Assembly: GCA_964019165.1 (NCBI GenBank)
Contig: OZ025280.1
Coordinates: forward strand, 10,038,428-10,102,427
DNA: 64,000 bases
Direction: 5' to 3'
Origin: Mastigias papua
Lineage: Eukaryota > Cnidaria > Scyphozoa > Rhizostomeae > Mastigiidae
Part shown: positions 34,575 to 46,651 of the stretch, piece by piece
Position numbering within the stretch: the stretch's first letter is position 1
How the letters are laid out: each line of letters begins with the position of its first letter
Notes under the pieces: generated by a model
Told to the model about the DNA's origin: nothing
Databases searched by the model: none
Seen by the model: the letters and a program-made list of their open reading frames with translations, nothing else
Position numbers and translations under genes: made by a program

Positions 34575-36110
34575 GTAAGGGGCTTCTTTCCTTTCAACTG
34601 CTTCAATATACTTTTGTAAGAGAAGCTAACCTACAGTGATTGGTCTTGATAGTTGTCAGTGCTGTTATTTGCCAGATTTGGAGCGAGTTTCTGTCAGTTT
34701 GCCTAGCACGCTTTGGTATCTAGACTATGTTCCTTCAAGTTCCGTTCGTTTTTCGTTGTAAATCAGCGTGATACTGCTACTACAATTTGATAGCACAATT
34801 CATGAGGCACTGGCAGTATTATTCCTTACGGCACTAGGAGTTATTAGTATGTTCCTGCTGCAGAATATAAAATCAAGGAATGAGAGAGCATCAGATTCAT
34901 TCTACGGCAATGGCTAAATGGTGTATTTTATGTGGGATTACACCATATAGCTGTGCAAGCATTTAGTCCTGAGAATGGTTACTTTTATTGCCTTTAACAC
35001 GACTTTGTTTATGCGATTTTGAGTGAGAGCTCATGAGGTTGCCCTGTTGTAGGGGGGGGGGCATTATCATCTAACCAACTGTATTTAGGCTCGCTTGCTT
35101 TTCGCTTTAAAATTGCCGATAAGCCACTGCTAATGTTTAGTTATGGTATTCATAAGCTTCTGCCGTATTACACCCTGTTACACTAGGGATGTGTACCATG
35201 CTCTTCCCCCTTTAGTTAACCTCATATATTAGATTTCAAGATCTCTCATAATTGGGCCGTTATGTTTACGTTTTTGATATTGCTATTCAATTCTAATTAG
35301 CATATAGCCTTGCCACACAGTCATTCTAAACCACAGCTACAATTTTGCTTAATGTAGTATGTTGCAGCAGTGTAGCTTAATAGCTCTGCTTTCCCATTTG
35401 GTGTCCTTCCAGTTTTACAGGATACATTGTTGTGTATGTATTTAAGTACTCCATATATGGGAACTTAATCACTGTATTACTTTATATATTACCTTGGTTT
35501 TTATATCAAGGTCATGGTAGTTTTCACTGTGTATAGTAATGTTATTTTTGTGTAGTGAAGATACATTCTCCTCTTATGAAGACTGTGTATTTGCTGGGAG
35601 ATATGTCCCTTTCTGTCTGAGATCATATGTTACAGATACCATTTCTGATTTCCATAGATCATTCTGCACATGATGATATAGATTCCAGGCATGAATAAGT
35701 AGTACTTAGCAACATCATGTGTATTGTCAACTCCCCCCCCCTTCCTGCAAATACCATTTTTTGTTGAAATCTGATTTTTTTATTCATGTTGTACAGTGTA
35801 TCACTCAGTCATGCAATAAGCACCTCTGCAGTTATTATATGAGGGTATAATATATATTATGTATTTGATATTATTTTAAGTCTGCGAACACAAGCTATAA
35901 AGTCCTTTGAGGTATTAAAATTGTATAGTTGCTAAGTTTTTATGCCCCTTGCAGAATGTTATGTTAGATTAGAAAAGAATAATATACCAGATGACAGAGA
36001 AAATCTTGCATTTAAATTTAGGATGGAAACCTTTATCTATGACACAGTGTTAATGATTAGACTTTATTTGTATCCACAAGTTGACAATTGAATATAGCAG
36101 TTACATTAAA

Positions 36111-36130
36111 ATGATGATGATGATGATGAC

Positions 36131-36205
<75 letters not shown>
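36111..36205 (+). repeat. (ATG)n microsatellite
   Basis: 95 bases, about 31 repeats with one interruption (GAC). Confidence 0.95.
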
Positions 36206-36206
<1 letters not shown>

Positions 36207-36424
36207 AGGAGTCAGTAAATTCAATCACCACATGTATTCATTTGTTAACTGTATATCCAGAGAGCTGTGTGAGTTATTTGTTTTAGGTCATACACAGTTA
36301 TATATCCAGTAAAATATATCATTGCATTTAGAGAGAAAATACATAATATAATATTGTATAGAGGTTGATTAATTTAGTGTTATTTGATGGGAGATGATTA
36401 GTGGTTACAACCAACTGGTAAACT

Positions 36425-37440
36425 GCTACATTGTACTAGACTCCTTAGGTTAGAATTGATTTCTATGCATATGAATACAGGTGACATGTGGTTGTACTGT
36501 TGTGACTGATTAAGTAGTACACATTGGCACCACATATAGTCATTTGGTAACCTTAATGCAAATAGCAGTGCGGGTTCTTCATTCTCATTAGTACACAGCT
36601 ATATATGTAGTATATTATTTGTATTCTATGGAGACACCAATGTTCTGCACATTATGTAGCCTTGGTACAATATAAATTTACCCTGCTGCTTAAAACTAGA
36701 CTTGTTATGTTAGAATTGATTTCCATGCTTGAGAATGCATGTGATTGTGGTATCTCAAGGAATTAGTACAAGGTAGCAGCACACATTTCATTAGGTAAGG
36801 TTATTCCCAATAGCAGTGAAAGTTATTAATTTTCATTTTATACACAGCTGTATATGCAGTATAATATCTGTATTCTATGGAGACACCAATGTTCTGTACA
36901 CTATTTAACCTCAATACAATATAAATTTACCCTGCTACCTAATACTAGACTCCTTAGGTTAGAATTGATTTCTATGCATATAAATACAGGTGACATGTGG
37001 TTGTACTATTGTGAGGGATTAAGTAGTACACATTGGCACCACATATAATCATTTGGTAACTTTCATGCAAATGGCAGTGAAGGTTATTCATTGTCATTCA
37101 TACACAGCTATATATGTAGTATATTATCTGTATTCTATGGAGACACCAATGTTCTGTACACTAATTACCCTCAATACAATATAAAATTACCCTGCTACAT
37201 AATACTAGACTCCTTATGTTAGAATTGATTTCCATGCTTGAGAATGCATGTGATTGTGGTATGTTAAGGAATTAGTACAAACTAGCAGCACACATTTCAT
37301 TAGGTAAGTTTATTCCCAATAGCAGTCAAAGTTATTCATTTTCACGTTATACACAGCTGTATATGTAGTATATTATTTGTATTTTATGGACACATGAGGT
37401 GTTATGCACAATATATTATATGTTATGCACGTCTATGGGA
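36425..37440 (+). repeat. Four ~255-bp repeats in an alternating A-B-A-B pattern
   Basis: TTAGAATTGATTT recurs near 36450, 36710, 36963 and 37220. Odd copies continue CTATGCATATGAATACAGGT or a near variant; even copies continue CCATGCTTGAGAATGCATG. The unit of amplification is therefore a ~510-bp dimer. H1 carries about one dimer (10140-10460). Confidence 0.75.
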
Positions 37441-37478
37441 TGTTAGACACCATGTATTCCCTATTGATATGATGAAGA

Positions 37479-38006
37479 CTAGCAGTTTTTTGATAGCCCG
37501 CTAGACGCGGGCTCCCCTACCCCCAACCAAAGCTGGAGATTAGCCTTGGAAAGACTAACGCAGTCGCCCATCGAAGCAGCATGGTCCGCATTTTCGATGA
37601 GGATCACGGGAAGGTGACGTCATGGGCCTCTGCGGTGGAGCACGTGACCATCAGCATTGCATTGGTCAAATCAAAAAAATTGCGAGAAAAAAGTGTGCAA
37701 AAAATGCTCGGATACCTGCGCTAGGCTACGGGGCTTTCCGCCTTCTCTTATACAGCCCCGTAGCCTAGCGCAGGTATCCGAGCATTTTTTGCACAATTTT
37801 TTCTCGCAATTTTTTCGATTTGACCAATGCAATGCTGATGGTCACGTGCTCCACCGCAGAGGCCCATGACATCACCTTCCCATGATCCTCATCGAAAATG
37901 CGGACCATGCTGCTTCGATGGGCGACTGCGTTAGTCTTTCCAAGGCTAATCTCCAGCTTTGGTTGGGGGTAGGGGAGCCCGCATCTAGCGGGCTATCAAA
38001 AAACTG
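37479..38006. repeat. Terminal palindrome of unit B
   Basis: Arms 37479-37735 and 37754-38006 around an 18-base centre, with about four mismatches by eye. Both outer tips carry the hairpin AGCCCGC/GCGGGCT. The left tip still reads CTAG, while the right tip stops at ACTG. Both arms include CACGTG; TGACGTCA is intact in the left and TGATGTCA in the right. Confidence 0.9.
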
Positions 38007-39984
38007 TCTCTATATACTAAAATCCCAAAATGCAAATGAGCTCGCCCATTGTTTACATCAAAGGGACCCGTCTCTCGCCGGTGGAACGATCTCTTTCTAG
38101 GATTCTCTCCTGTTTCGCCTCAAAATCTGTCTCCTTCTTTACCGTTATCAGTTGGGTGGAAATCCAAAGTCACGTAATTTTACCGTTTTTCCTTCCTGAG
38201 ATATTCCACTTTGAATCTTGCGATTTTGCGTGCTTTGTGTTTCCTCCTTTGTCCTCCATTGTTATCGTCAGCATGGATAGCACTGCTCTCAGTACAAGGT
38301 GTGTTCGATCGGGATCAGGTTTACTTACTTGTGAGTGGACTTTTGTTGCATTTCTACCAGGTTAGTAGCTATTTTGTCCTCTCTAAATACTGTATTGTAG
38401 TTCGCTTATATTTTATTCCTCGATTGCATTCGTTTTCTGGTATTTTAAGCAATTTTGTCGATGTATGGAGGTAGATTCGTACACCCTCCCTCACTGTTGT
38501 TCGATCGGGATCAGGTTTACTTACTTTTGAAGGGATGTTTCATGCATTTCTTCCAGGTTAGTAGGTATTTTGTCTTCTCTAAATGCTGTATGTAGTTCGC
38601 TTATCTTTCATTCCTCGATTGCGTGCGTTTTCTGGTATTTTAAGCAATTTTTTCGATGTATGGAGGTAGTTTTGTACACCCTCCCTCACTGTTGTTATTC
38701 GCCATGACACTTTAGCCACTAATTCGTCGCTTCATTGCTATCTGAAGATTCGATTCATCATTGCCAATCTTTATTCAATGAAATTATAGCACTGCTGCCT
38801 TTTAGATGCGATTTAAGGGTGATGTGAGGCCTGTATTTGCCTCATTTTCTAGGCCAAATTGGAAGAGCTTCCCTCGGGGGCATTCTCGCCAGGACAGTTC
38901 TCCCATCCGTTCGATTCTACTCGCCAGATTTCAATGCTTAAACTGGTAAGTTGTTGTAGCACATTTAACTGATGGTTCATGTTGTATTCTTTTGTGTATT
39001 GGGATAGTGTTTAGCTGGTTTGTCCTCCGTTTTAAATAAGATAAAGCGAACGTGACACTCTCAGTTGGGACATGGTTTGAATGCCACTGATGTTCCAGTT
39101 GGATGTTAAGGAACATTTTGTGGTTCTGTTACCAGGTGAGTCGTTTTCTAATGCTATAACGTTTGATTTCAAAATGCCTGTCTTCCCCCTGTCATCTGTG
39201 GGCACTTTCTATAGTATTTTCTACACTGATGTTCAATATTGCCAGCGAGATTGCAATAGCTTCCCTCGGGAGTTGTCCGCCATGACAGTTCCTCTCCATA
39301 ATGCTTGATGATACTCTCTGTTGCCGTGTCAATTCTAGCGAACTTTCATCCTTCTACTACCTGGTAAGTCGTTTTTTCATGTAATAAGGTTTGTTGTCAG
39401 ATTGCCTGTAATTTTTCTGTCTACTATACATGTTTCATATTACACACCTTATGTCAATATTTTGAGCGAGCTTCACTCGGGGGTATTTCGCAATGACACT
39501 TCCTCTCCGATCAGATTGATTTTATTCTCTAAATTGTTTTGGTTCATTTACCATAGATGGATGAAATGTTTACTGTCCTATTCCTTGCTGGATTGCTTTT
39601 TATACCTTGAAGTTAATGTGTGCATAAGAGAGATAGGAAATCGTTATCTTTCCTGATCAATTATCCTACATGAAATGCTGAATTTGAGCATTGATTAAGT
39701 GTTTTGGGTCTAAGTTTGTAGTTGTATATGTGACTTATTGTGTGACTTATAATTAAGAGTTTAAGGTCTTTTCGGTAATATGACTGTAATAAGAAGGTTG
39801 CGATCCCCCCTGAGTTCAGTCAAGGACACCACTGCTCTGTGTGTTTCATTCTCATTGCCACTAGCCACATAATATCTTAACACGGTTGTACAGAGGTCTA
39901 TAGTGTGTATAATTTATGTCCTAACTTTTCTTGCTATTATTCCTATGATGTTTTGGTGTCCTTACACTCTTTATTTTGTTGTAG

Positions 39985-40155
39985 ATAGAAATGCGAGGGG
40001 ATTCCCAACTCAAGATCATGATCGCAGAAACCTCTCATCCTTTGTTTGCGAACAATAGTGTTTACACAAGGCCGCAAGTTTGCAGTTGAAGGCGTGTTTA
40101 CAGATTGGAGGGATTTCGTTCAAGTCTTCATGGAATTTCGTCTCTTTTCTATAAG
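39985..40155 (+). other. Core exon of unit C
   Basis: 171 bases between TTTGTTGTAG|ATAG and CTATAAG|GTAAGT. The frame from ATGCGAGGGGATTCC runs to TGA after RPQVCS. Confidence 0.55.
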
Positions 40156-42014
40156 GTAAGTGGCTTATTTCATTGAAATTGTGTCGATTTTGTTTTACCA
40201 GGATTGTTTTGTGTAGAATGGTCGCTACTTTCCCTGTTGGACGAGATTTAATGCCGTGTTTTGATCGAGATTCCATAGGATTGCCTCAGGGGCCATACTA
40301 TCATGGCAGGTCCCTTTAATGGTCGCTTGATTTCCGCCTGTAAATTACCGTTTAGTTACTACAGAAGTTTCAGTATACTATTCAGGGGATATTTACTGTA
40401 TTATTTACTGATATACTACGACAACTTTTGATATACTAAGACAAATTTGGCATGTGCTGTTGATACTTTGCATTTGCGCGTGATTTTGAAAGAAGTAGGT
40501 ATGGACAGTTAGGCCGCCTTCTTTATGCTTGATATGTTGTCAGTCACTTCTGGTTAGCTCTTAGTTTTTCCCACACACGTATTGTATGCTGGAGCTAAGA
40601 TGTTATTCAAATTATTCCTTGGATTATTGGAATGTAATAGCTCTCTTTCCCGTTTGGTTTTCTTACAGTAGTTTGAGGAAAGTACTATATGTATTCTCTC
40701 TGAAACCGCGAGGGGCGTTTCATATTACTATCAGTCACTAATGCTGATGCCTTCCTTATTCTCAGTAGAACACTTAGTACTCTGAATCGCTGGTAAATTT
40801 ATAGTTAAAAGTGGAAAGTTTTATACAGATATTTTGAATGTACTAATTCGTTGATACTTTGATGTATAGTACTATGCGTTTTCATGTTGGTCCTTCTTCA
40901 TTTATTTACACTAATATTGTGTTCTACATTAGGTTTGTAGTCAACACACTTAAGTAACTTAATTGCAAGACTTTATTCAGTATAGTACTCTACTGGTTGC
41001 CTATGTATTTACAACAGACTAACAATCTTTATCTCCAAGAGTAATCGTTCTATTCAATATAGATTTCTGTGTTATTTTGGAGGAATCAGCCTATGGTTGC
41101 TTTAGTCCTAACTCTCCGTTTCATGGCAAACCAGCTCCCATTCATCCTAAGATTATTTGTTATAAAGACCATTAGTGATTTCTATTCGTCATTCTGCACA
41201 TGATAATATGGTTTAACTGGATCAAGTAGTATTAGATAACAATGATTTGTATTGTTTACACTTGATTCCTGGAGCCTGGTCTTCAAGCCTGCTGCCCAGT
41301 TAACAGTATTGTTTGTAATCAACTGTTATGAGGGATTTAATGTGAATGAGTATTATGTATAAAAGGTTATGCCACATTGATACACAATTTCTGAGTTTCA
41401 ACTCATTTTTGACTAGCACACTTATAGGAATATTCTGTAGCTGTTATGAACTTAAATTATGACGCATCTCTTTGCATTGGGATTGTATATTGCCTACTTG
41501 AATGCCTTAAGGTAGCTATTATAGGAGTTTGAAAGATATTACTGTGTGTGCCTAGATGATAATGGTATTCATACATTTGAATTGATGTCCTTAGATGAAA
41601 CATGTACCAATATAGTGCTTGATTGTCTGCCTGTGGGATTTTTGTCACTAGCTTATTTCACTTTGAGATATCAGTTGTCACCACTACCATTACTACCTTT
41701 GATATTTCATTCTGTTTATGATGATATGTTGTTAAAGTTGTGTATTAGTTATAGCCAGCAACCTTATTTGTATTGTAATCAGTTGCCACATCAAGCCCTT
41801 CCTGTCAAGTACAGCTATGATAATAAAGTTGTTGTTATGATGCAAGCTCTATATTGTATCATTCATTGATAGGATGTACAGCTTTATGTGGTTGACAGGA
41901 GGTTAGGACTCATGTGATTTTGGTCCATACTATTGTTACTGTCGAGTTTGCTCTAGGATTACAAGTCACTATTATTTCAGTTTTGTACACTTATGGAGCA
42001 GTCATTAAGTATCT

Positions 42015-42040
42015 GGGGGGGGGGTGGGGGTGGGTGAGGG
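42015..42040 (+). repeat. G-run with quadruplex potential
   Basis: Runs of ten, five, three and three G separated by single T or short spacers. Equivalent G-runs stand at 44660 and 62660 in sister units, of different lengths. Confidence 0.7.
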
Positions 42041-44708
42041 TTGAGGCACATGATAAACTAGATTCACCAATTTTGTTCCCCAGTTGGACATGCAAAAATA
42101 TTCTAGAGCCCCAGATTAAATACTTTGCTGAGCCCAACACTTAATTTTTGTTATTGCTTTTATTACATCAGTCATTTTTTCCTGGATATATTAGTTGGAG
42201 AACCTTAGAAAGAGCATAGGTAATAGTATATGTGACTTTGTTCCACCACAAGGTGATATGCAGTATTGTAGGAGTACTAAGAGGTTATGAGTCACTTATC
42301 TACATACGCGTAGGCATGATCTATGCACTTTATTTTGGAGTCTTCTCAGATACTGGAAGTTTTTACAACTAAATATAGTACCTCTGGATAAATTATATGG
42401 AAGCTTGGATAAGTTACTTGACTGCAACCATCTATATGATGCCAGGGTTAAGGTATGTTTCTAAGTTGTACACCCCCCCTCCACAACCACCACCACCACC
42501 ATAAGTACCTCTAATGCTTGAAACAAGACTTTGTGATTTCAGGCTCTATACTATATCTCAGTCATTGCCTTAACTCTTCATATGTAGACTATGAGGAAAT
42601 GATGGCCTATTACCAAGCAATATTCTTTTATTGTTATGAACTTAAAGTATAGGTCCTTTCAGGTATTGTAATTAAATTGTGTCTAATTTATTGGGTCTTA
42701 TTATGTAGTAAAGCAATTGGACAAGATTAATAGATAAAACCAGACAGAGTTTGCAGTGACATGCTCTATGGTCTACGAAGTGTTTACATTATACAGCAAC
42801 ATTGTTATATAAGACTCATTACATTAGGATTGACTCATGCAGGAGATATTATATGATGTATTTCCATTTATGCCTCATTGCACCCACCACGTTTAACAAT
42901 TATATGCTTAGTTCATGTAATAAAGACTAGCTTAGTACTGATAGCCCGCTATACCTGGGGCCGTATGATCATGACAATTCCTATCATGGTCGCTTGATTT
43001 CCGCCTGTAAATTACCCTTTGGTTACTACAGAAGTTCGGTATACTATTAAGTGGGTATTTACTGCATTATTTACTGATATATTATTACAGTTTATAGTGC
43101 TGTTCATACTTTGCATTTGCATGTGATTTTGAAGGAAGTATGTCTGAACAGTTAGGCCGCTTCCTTTACGTTTGATTTGTTGTCAGTCATTTCTGGTTAG
43201 CTCTTGGTTTGTACCATACACTTATTGTGGACTGGAGCTAAGATGTTGTTCAGCTTAGTCCTTGACTTATTGGAGTGTAATAGCTCTCTGTCCCAGTTGG
43301 TTTTGTTACAGTATTTTCTGGAAGGTACTATGTGTATTCTCTCTGAAACCTTGAGGCGCGTTTCATATTACTCTCAGTCACTACAGCTGATTCCTTCCTT
43401 ATTCTCAGTAGAACACTTAGTACTCTGAATCAGTGGTATCTTTATAGTGAAAGGTGCAAAGACGTATACAGATATTTTATGTACTAATTCGTTGATACTT
43501 TGGTGTATAGTACCATGCGTTGTCAGGTTGTTCTTTCTTGATGCCGTTAGGCTGACATTGTGTTCTAAAGTATGATTGTGGTCAACACACTTAAGTAAGT
43601 TATTCATAGGGCTTTATTCTGTATAGTACTCTACTGACCACCTATGTATATACAACAGTCTAACAATCTTTATTAGGTACAAGAGTCTAATCGTTGTATT
43701 CACTATAGATTTTTGTGCTATTTTGGAGGACTCAGCTTATAGTTGCTTTAGTCCTAACTCTCCGTTTCCTGGCAAATCAGCTCCCTCTCATCCTAAGATT
43801 ATTTGTTATAAAGACCATTCATGATTTCTATTCATCATTCTGCACATGATAATATGGTTTGTCTGGATCAAGTAGTATTAGATCACAATGATTTGCCCTG
43901 TTTAATATTAATTCCTGGAGCCCCATCTTCCAGCCCACACCCTAATTAACAGTATTGTTTGTAATCAAATGTTATGAGGGACTTACTGTAAAAGAGTATT
44001 ATGTATAAGGGGTTTTGCCACACTCATGCACAATTTCTGAGTTTCAACTCATTTCTAACTAGCACACTTTTAGGAATATTCTTTAGCTGTTATGAACTTA
44101 AATTATGAAGCATCTCTATATATTGTCATTGTATATTGCCTACTTGAATGCCTCAAGGTAGCTATTGTAGGAGGTTGACAGATATTACTGCGTTTGCCTA
44201 GATGACAATGGTAATCATACATTTGAATTGATGTCCTTAGATGAAACATGTACCAATATAGTACTTGATTGTCTGCCTGTAGGATTTTTGTCACTAGCCT
44301 TTTTCACTTTGAGATATCAGTTGTTACCACTACCATTACTACTTTTGATATTTCATTCTGTTTATTATGATATGTTGTTAAAGTTTTGTATTAGTTAGAG
44401 CCAGCAACCTTATTTGTATTGTACTCAATTGCCACATCAAGCCCCCCTCTGAAGTATAGCTATGATAATAAAGTTGTTGTTATGATGCAAGCTCTATATT
44501 ATATCAGTCATTGATGGGATTTACAGCTTTATATGGTTGACAAGAGGTTAGGACTGATGTGATTTTGGTTCATACTATTGTTACTGTTGAGTTTGCTCTA
44601 GGATTATAAGGCACTATTATTTCAGTTTTGTACATTTATGGAGCAGTCATTCAGTATCAGGGGGGGGGGGGTGGGGGTTGAGGCACATCATAAAATAGAT
44701 GCAACAAT

Positions 44709-45640
44709 TTTGTACCCCAGATGGACATGCAAAAATAGTCTAGAGCCCCAGATTAAGTACTTTGTGGAGCCCAACACTTAAGTTTTGTTGTTGATTTTAT
44801 TACAGTATTCATATTTGTCCTGGATATATTAGTTGGAGGTCCTTAGCAACAGCATAGGTAATAGTATATGTGACTTTGTTCCACCACAAGTTGATATGCA
44901 GTATTGTAGGATTACTAAGAGGTTATTGGGTACTTATCTACATAGGCATAGGCATGATCTATGCACTTTATTTTGGAGTCTTCTTATATAGTAGGATTTT
45001 TTACAAATAAATATAATACCTCTGGATAAATTAAATGGAAGTCTGTATATGTTATGTGACTTCAACTATTTATATGATGCTAGGTTTAGGGTATGTTGCT
45101 AAGGTGTACACCCCCCCCCCCCCCACTGCCATTAGTACCTTTAATGCTTGACATCTGACTTTGTGATTGCAGGCTGTTGTACCCCAGTTGGACATGCAAA
45201 AATATTCTAGAGCCCCAGAGTGAATACTTTGTGGAGCCCCAACATTTAATTTTTGTTATTGATTTTATTACATCAGTGATTTTTTCCTGGATATATTAGT
45301 TGGTGGTCCTTAGTAACAGCATAGGTAATAGTATATGTGACTGTGTTCCACCGCAAGTTGATATGGACTATTGTAGGATTACTAAAGGGTTATGAGGCAC
45401 TTATCTACAGAAGCTTCGGCATGATCTATGCACATTATTTTGGAGTCGTCTCAGATTGTAGAATTGTTTACAACTGAATATAATACCTCTGGATAAATTG
45501 TATGGAAGGTTGGATAGGGTATTTGACTACATCCATCTATATGATTCTAGGTTTAAGGTATGTTAGTACATTGTACACCACCACCACCACCATAACTACC
45601 TTTAATGCCTGACATCTGACTTTGTGATTTCAGGCTGTAT
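44709..45640 (+). repeat. ~467-bp tandem duplication in unit C'
   Basis: The segment from GTACCCCAG[AT]TGGACATG to the CACC-rich stretch occurs twice (44709 and 45178). The second boundary lies within AGGCTGTTGTACC, so the duplication start is visible. Poly-C (45112-45124) and (CAC)n tracts end the two copies. Confidence 0.7.
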
Positions 45641-45743
45641 GGTATATCTCATTCATTGGCTATCCATCTTACTATGCAGAATATTATACAGTGATGTTGT
45701 ATTAGCAAGCAATATTCTTTTATTGTTTTAAACTTGAAGTATA

Positions 45744-46200
45744 GGGCCTGTCAGGTATAGTACTTAAATTTTATCTAATTTATTGTGTTGTATAATGTAG
45801 GATACCAGATTGGATAAGAATAATGCCTAGAACCAGATAGAGTTTGCAGTCATACCTCTTATTTGATGTGACATACTATATGTTCTCTAAAGTATTTGCA
45901 GTATACAGCAATATTGTATAAGACTCATTACATTAGGATTGAGTGATGCATGACATAGTGTGTGATGTATAGGGCCTTTCAGGTATTGTAATTGCATTTT
46001 ATCTAATTTTTTGGGTCTTATTATGTAGTATACCAGACTGGGCAAGAATAATGCCTAAAACCAGACAGAGGTTACAGTCATACCTCTCATTTGATGTCAC
46101 ATACTAAATGGTCTTTGAAGTGTTTACATTATACCGGAAGATTATTGTATAAGATTCATTACATTAGGATTGAATCATGCAGGAGATATTGTATGATGTA
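45744..46200 (+). repeat. ~227-bp tandem duplication shared with unit G
   Basis: The block starting [GC]CCTTTCAGGTATTGTAAT or a near variant is present twice, 227 bases apart. Unit G has the same doubling at 63271/63498. Unit C has one copy, so the duplication marks a C'-G sublineage. Confidence 0.65.
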
Positions 46201-46265
46201 TTTCCATTTATGCGTCATTCAACATGCACTTTAAACAATTATATGCTTAGTTCATGTAATAGAGA

Positions 46266-46651
46266 CTAGCTTAGTACTGATAGCCCGCTAGACGAGGGCT
46301 CCCCTACCCCAGTTCAAAAGTTGCAGATTAGCCTTGGAAAGACTAATGCAGTGCCCCCATCCAAGCTGCATGGTCCGCATTGTTGATGAGCATGGATGAA
46401 AAAGCTCGCACAGGATCATGGGAGGATGACGTCATGGGCCTCTGCATTAGAGCACGTGACATCTGGCTTTGCAATGGAGAAATCAACAAACATTTGCGAG
46501 AAAAAAGTGTGGAAAACTGCTCAGATACCTGCGCTAGACTATGGGGCTTTTTTCTCTTTCTTTTTCATCCTTAAGAGCCCCATAGCCTAGCGCAGGTATC
46601 CGAGCAGTTTTCCACAATTTTTTATCATTACTAAGCTATCATTACTAAGCT
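46266..46651. repeat. Terminal palindrome of unit C', outer arm truncated
   Basis: The left arm 46266-46548 is complete; the right arm keeps only ~45 bases at the centre (46576-46618). Two copies of ATCATTACTAAGCT follow, apparently the terminus duplicated during repair. Confidence 0.75.

Larger units (their letters stand above)
32779..38006 (+). mobile_element. Helitron unit B (type b), 5228 bp
   Basis: Starts TCTCTATATACTAATATCCC immediately after CTAG of unit A. The head has CACGTGAC. The first splice donor (GGCAG|GTGAGT) is at 614 bases, identical in distance to H1. Further exon-like blocks follow with strong sites: a donor at TTAT|GTAAGT (33789), a block ending ATG|GTAGGT (33945), two tandem copies of an ~85-base exon with GGTTTGCCAAGCTCAGTTTC (34050 and 34205), and the core exon. 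It carries the TTAA site that is occupied by a transposon in H1. Its last bases are AAAAAACTG, lacking CTAG. Confidence 0.75.
38007..42951 (+). mobile_element. Helitron unit C (type c), palindrome lost
   Basis: Starts TCTCTATATACTAAAATCCC, then ATGCAAAT and TTGTTTACATC (octamer and forkhead-like). First donor CTACCAG|GTTAGT at 354 bases. Exon-like modules with CGCCATGACA or variants at about 38702, 39279 and 39489, strong donors at 39135 and 39361, and the core exon at 39985. It runs to the first hairpin half of a palindrome (42927-42951), where the sequence breaks into the interior of another unit. Closest to unit G along its length. Confidence 0.75.
42952..46651 (+). mobile_element. Helitron unit C' (type c), 5'-truncated
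   Basis: Begins inside the body, at the point equal to 40290 in unit C (GATCATGACA... then GCTTGATTTCCGCC), and continues to a palindrome of the same type as unit G. The head, first exon and core exon are missing. It has extra internal tandem duplications. It joins unit D through TAAGCT|TCTCTATACACTAAG. Confidence 0.75.

Noticed and set aside
36425..37440. CRISPR or satellite array
   Set aside because: Repeats of ~255 bases, only four copies, no short repeat-spacer pattern, and a eukaryotic setting. This is internal amplification of a Helitron body.
39985..40155. RhoGAP-like domain in the core exon
   Set aside because: The P-x-[IV][IV]...N-G...EG[VIT]F pattern of the old copy recalled the RhoGAP start, but spacing is wrong and only ~35 residues are available.
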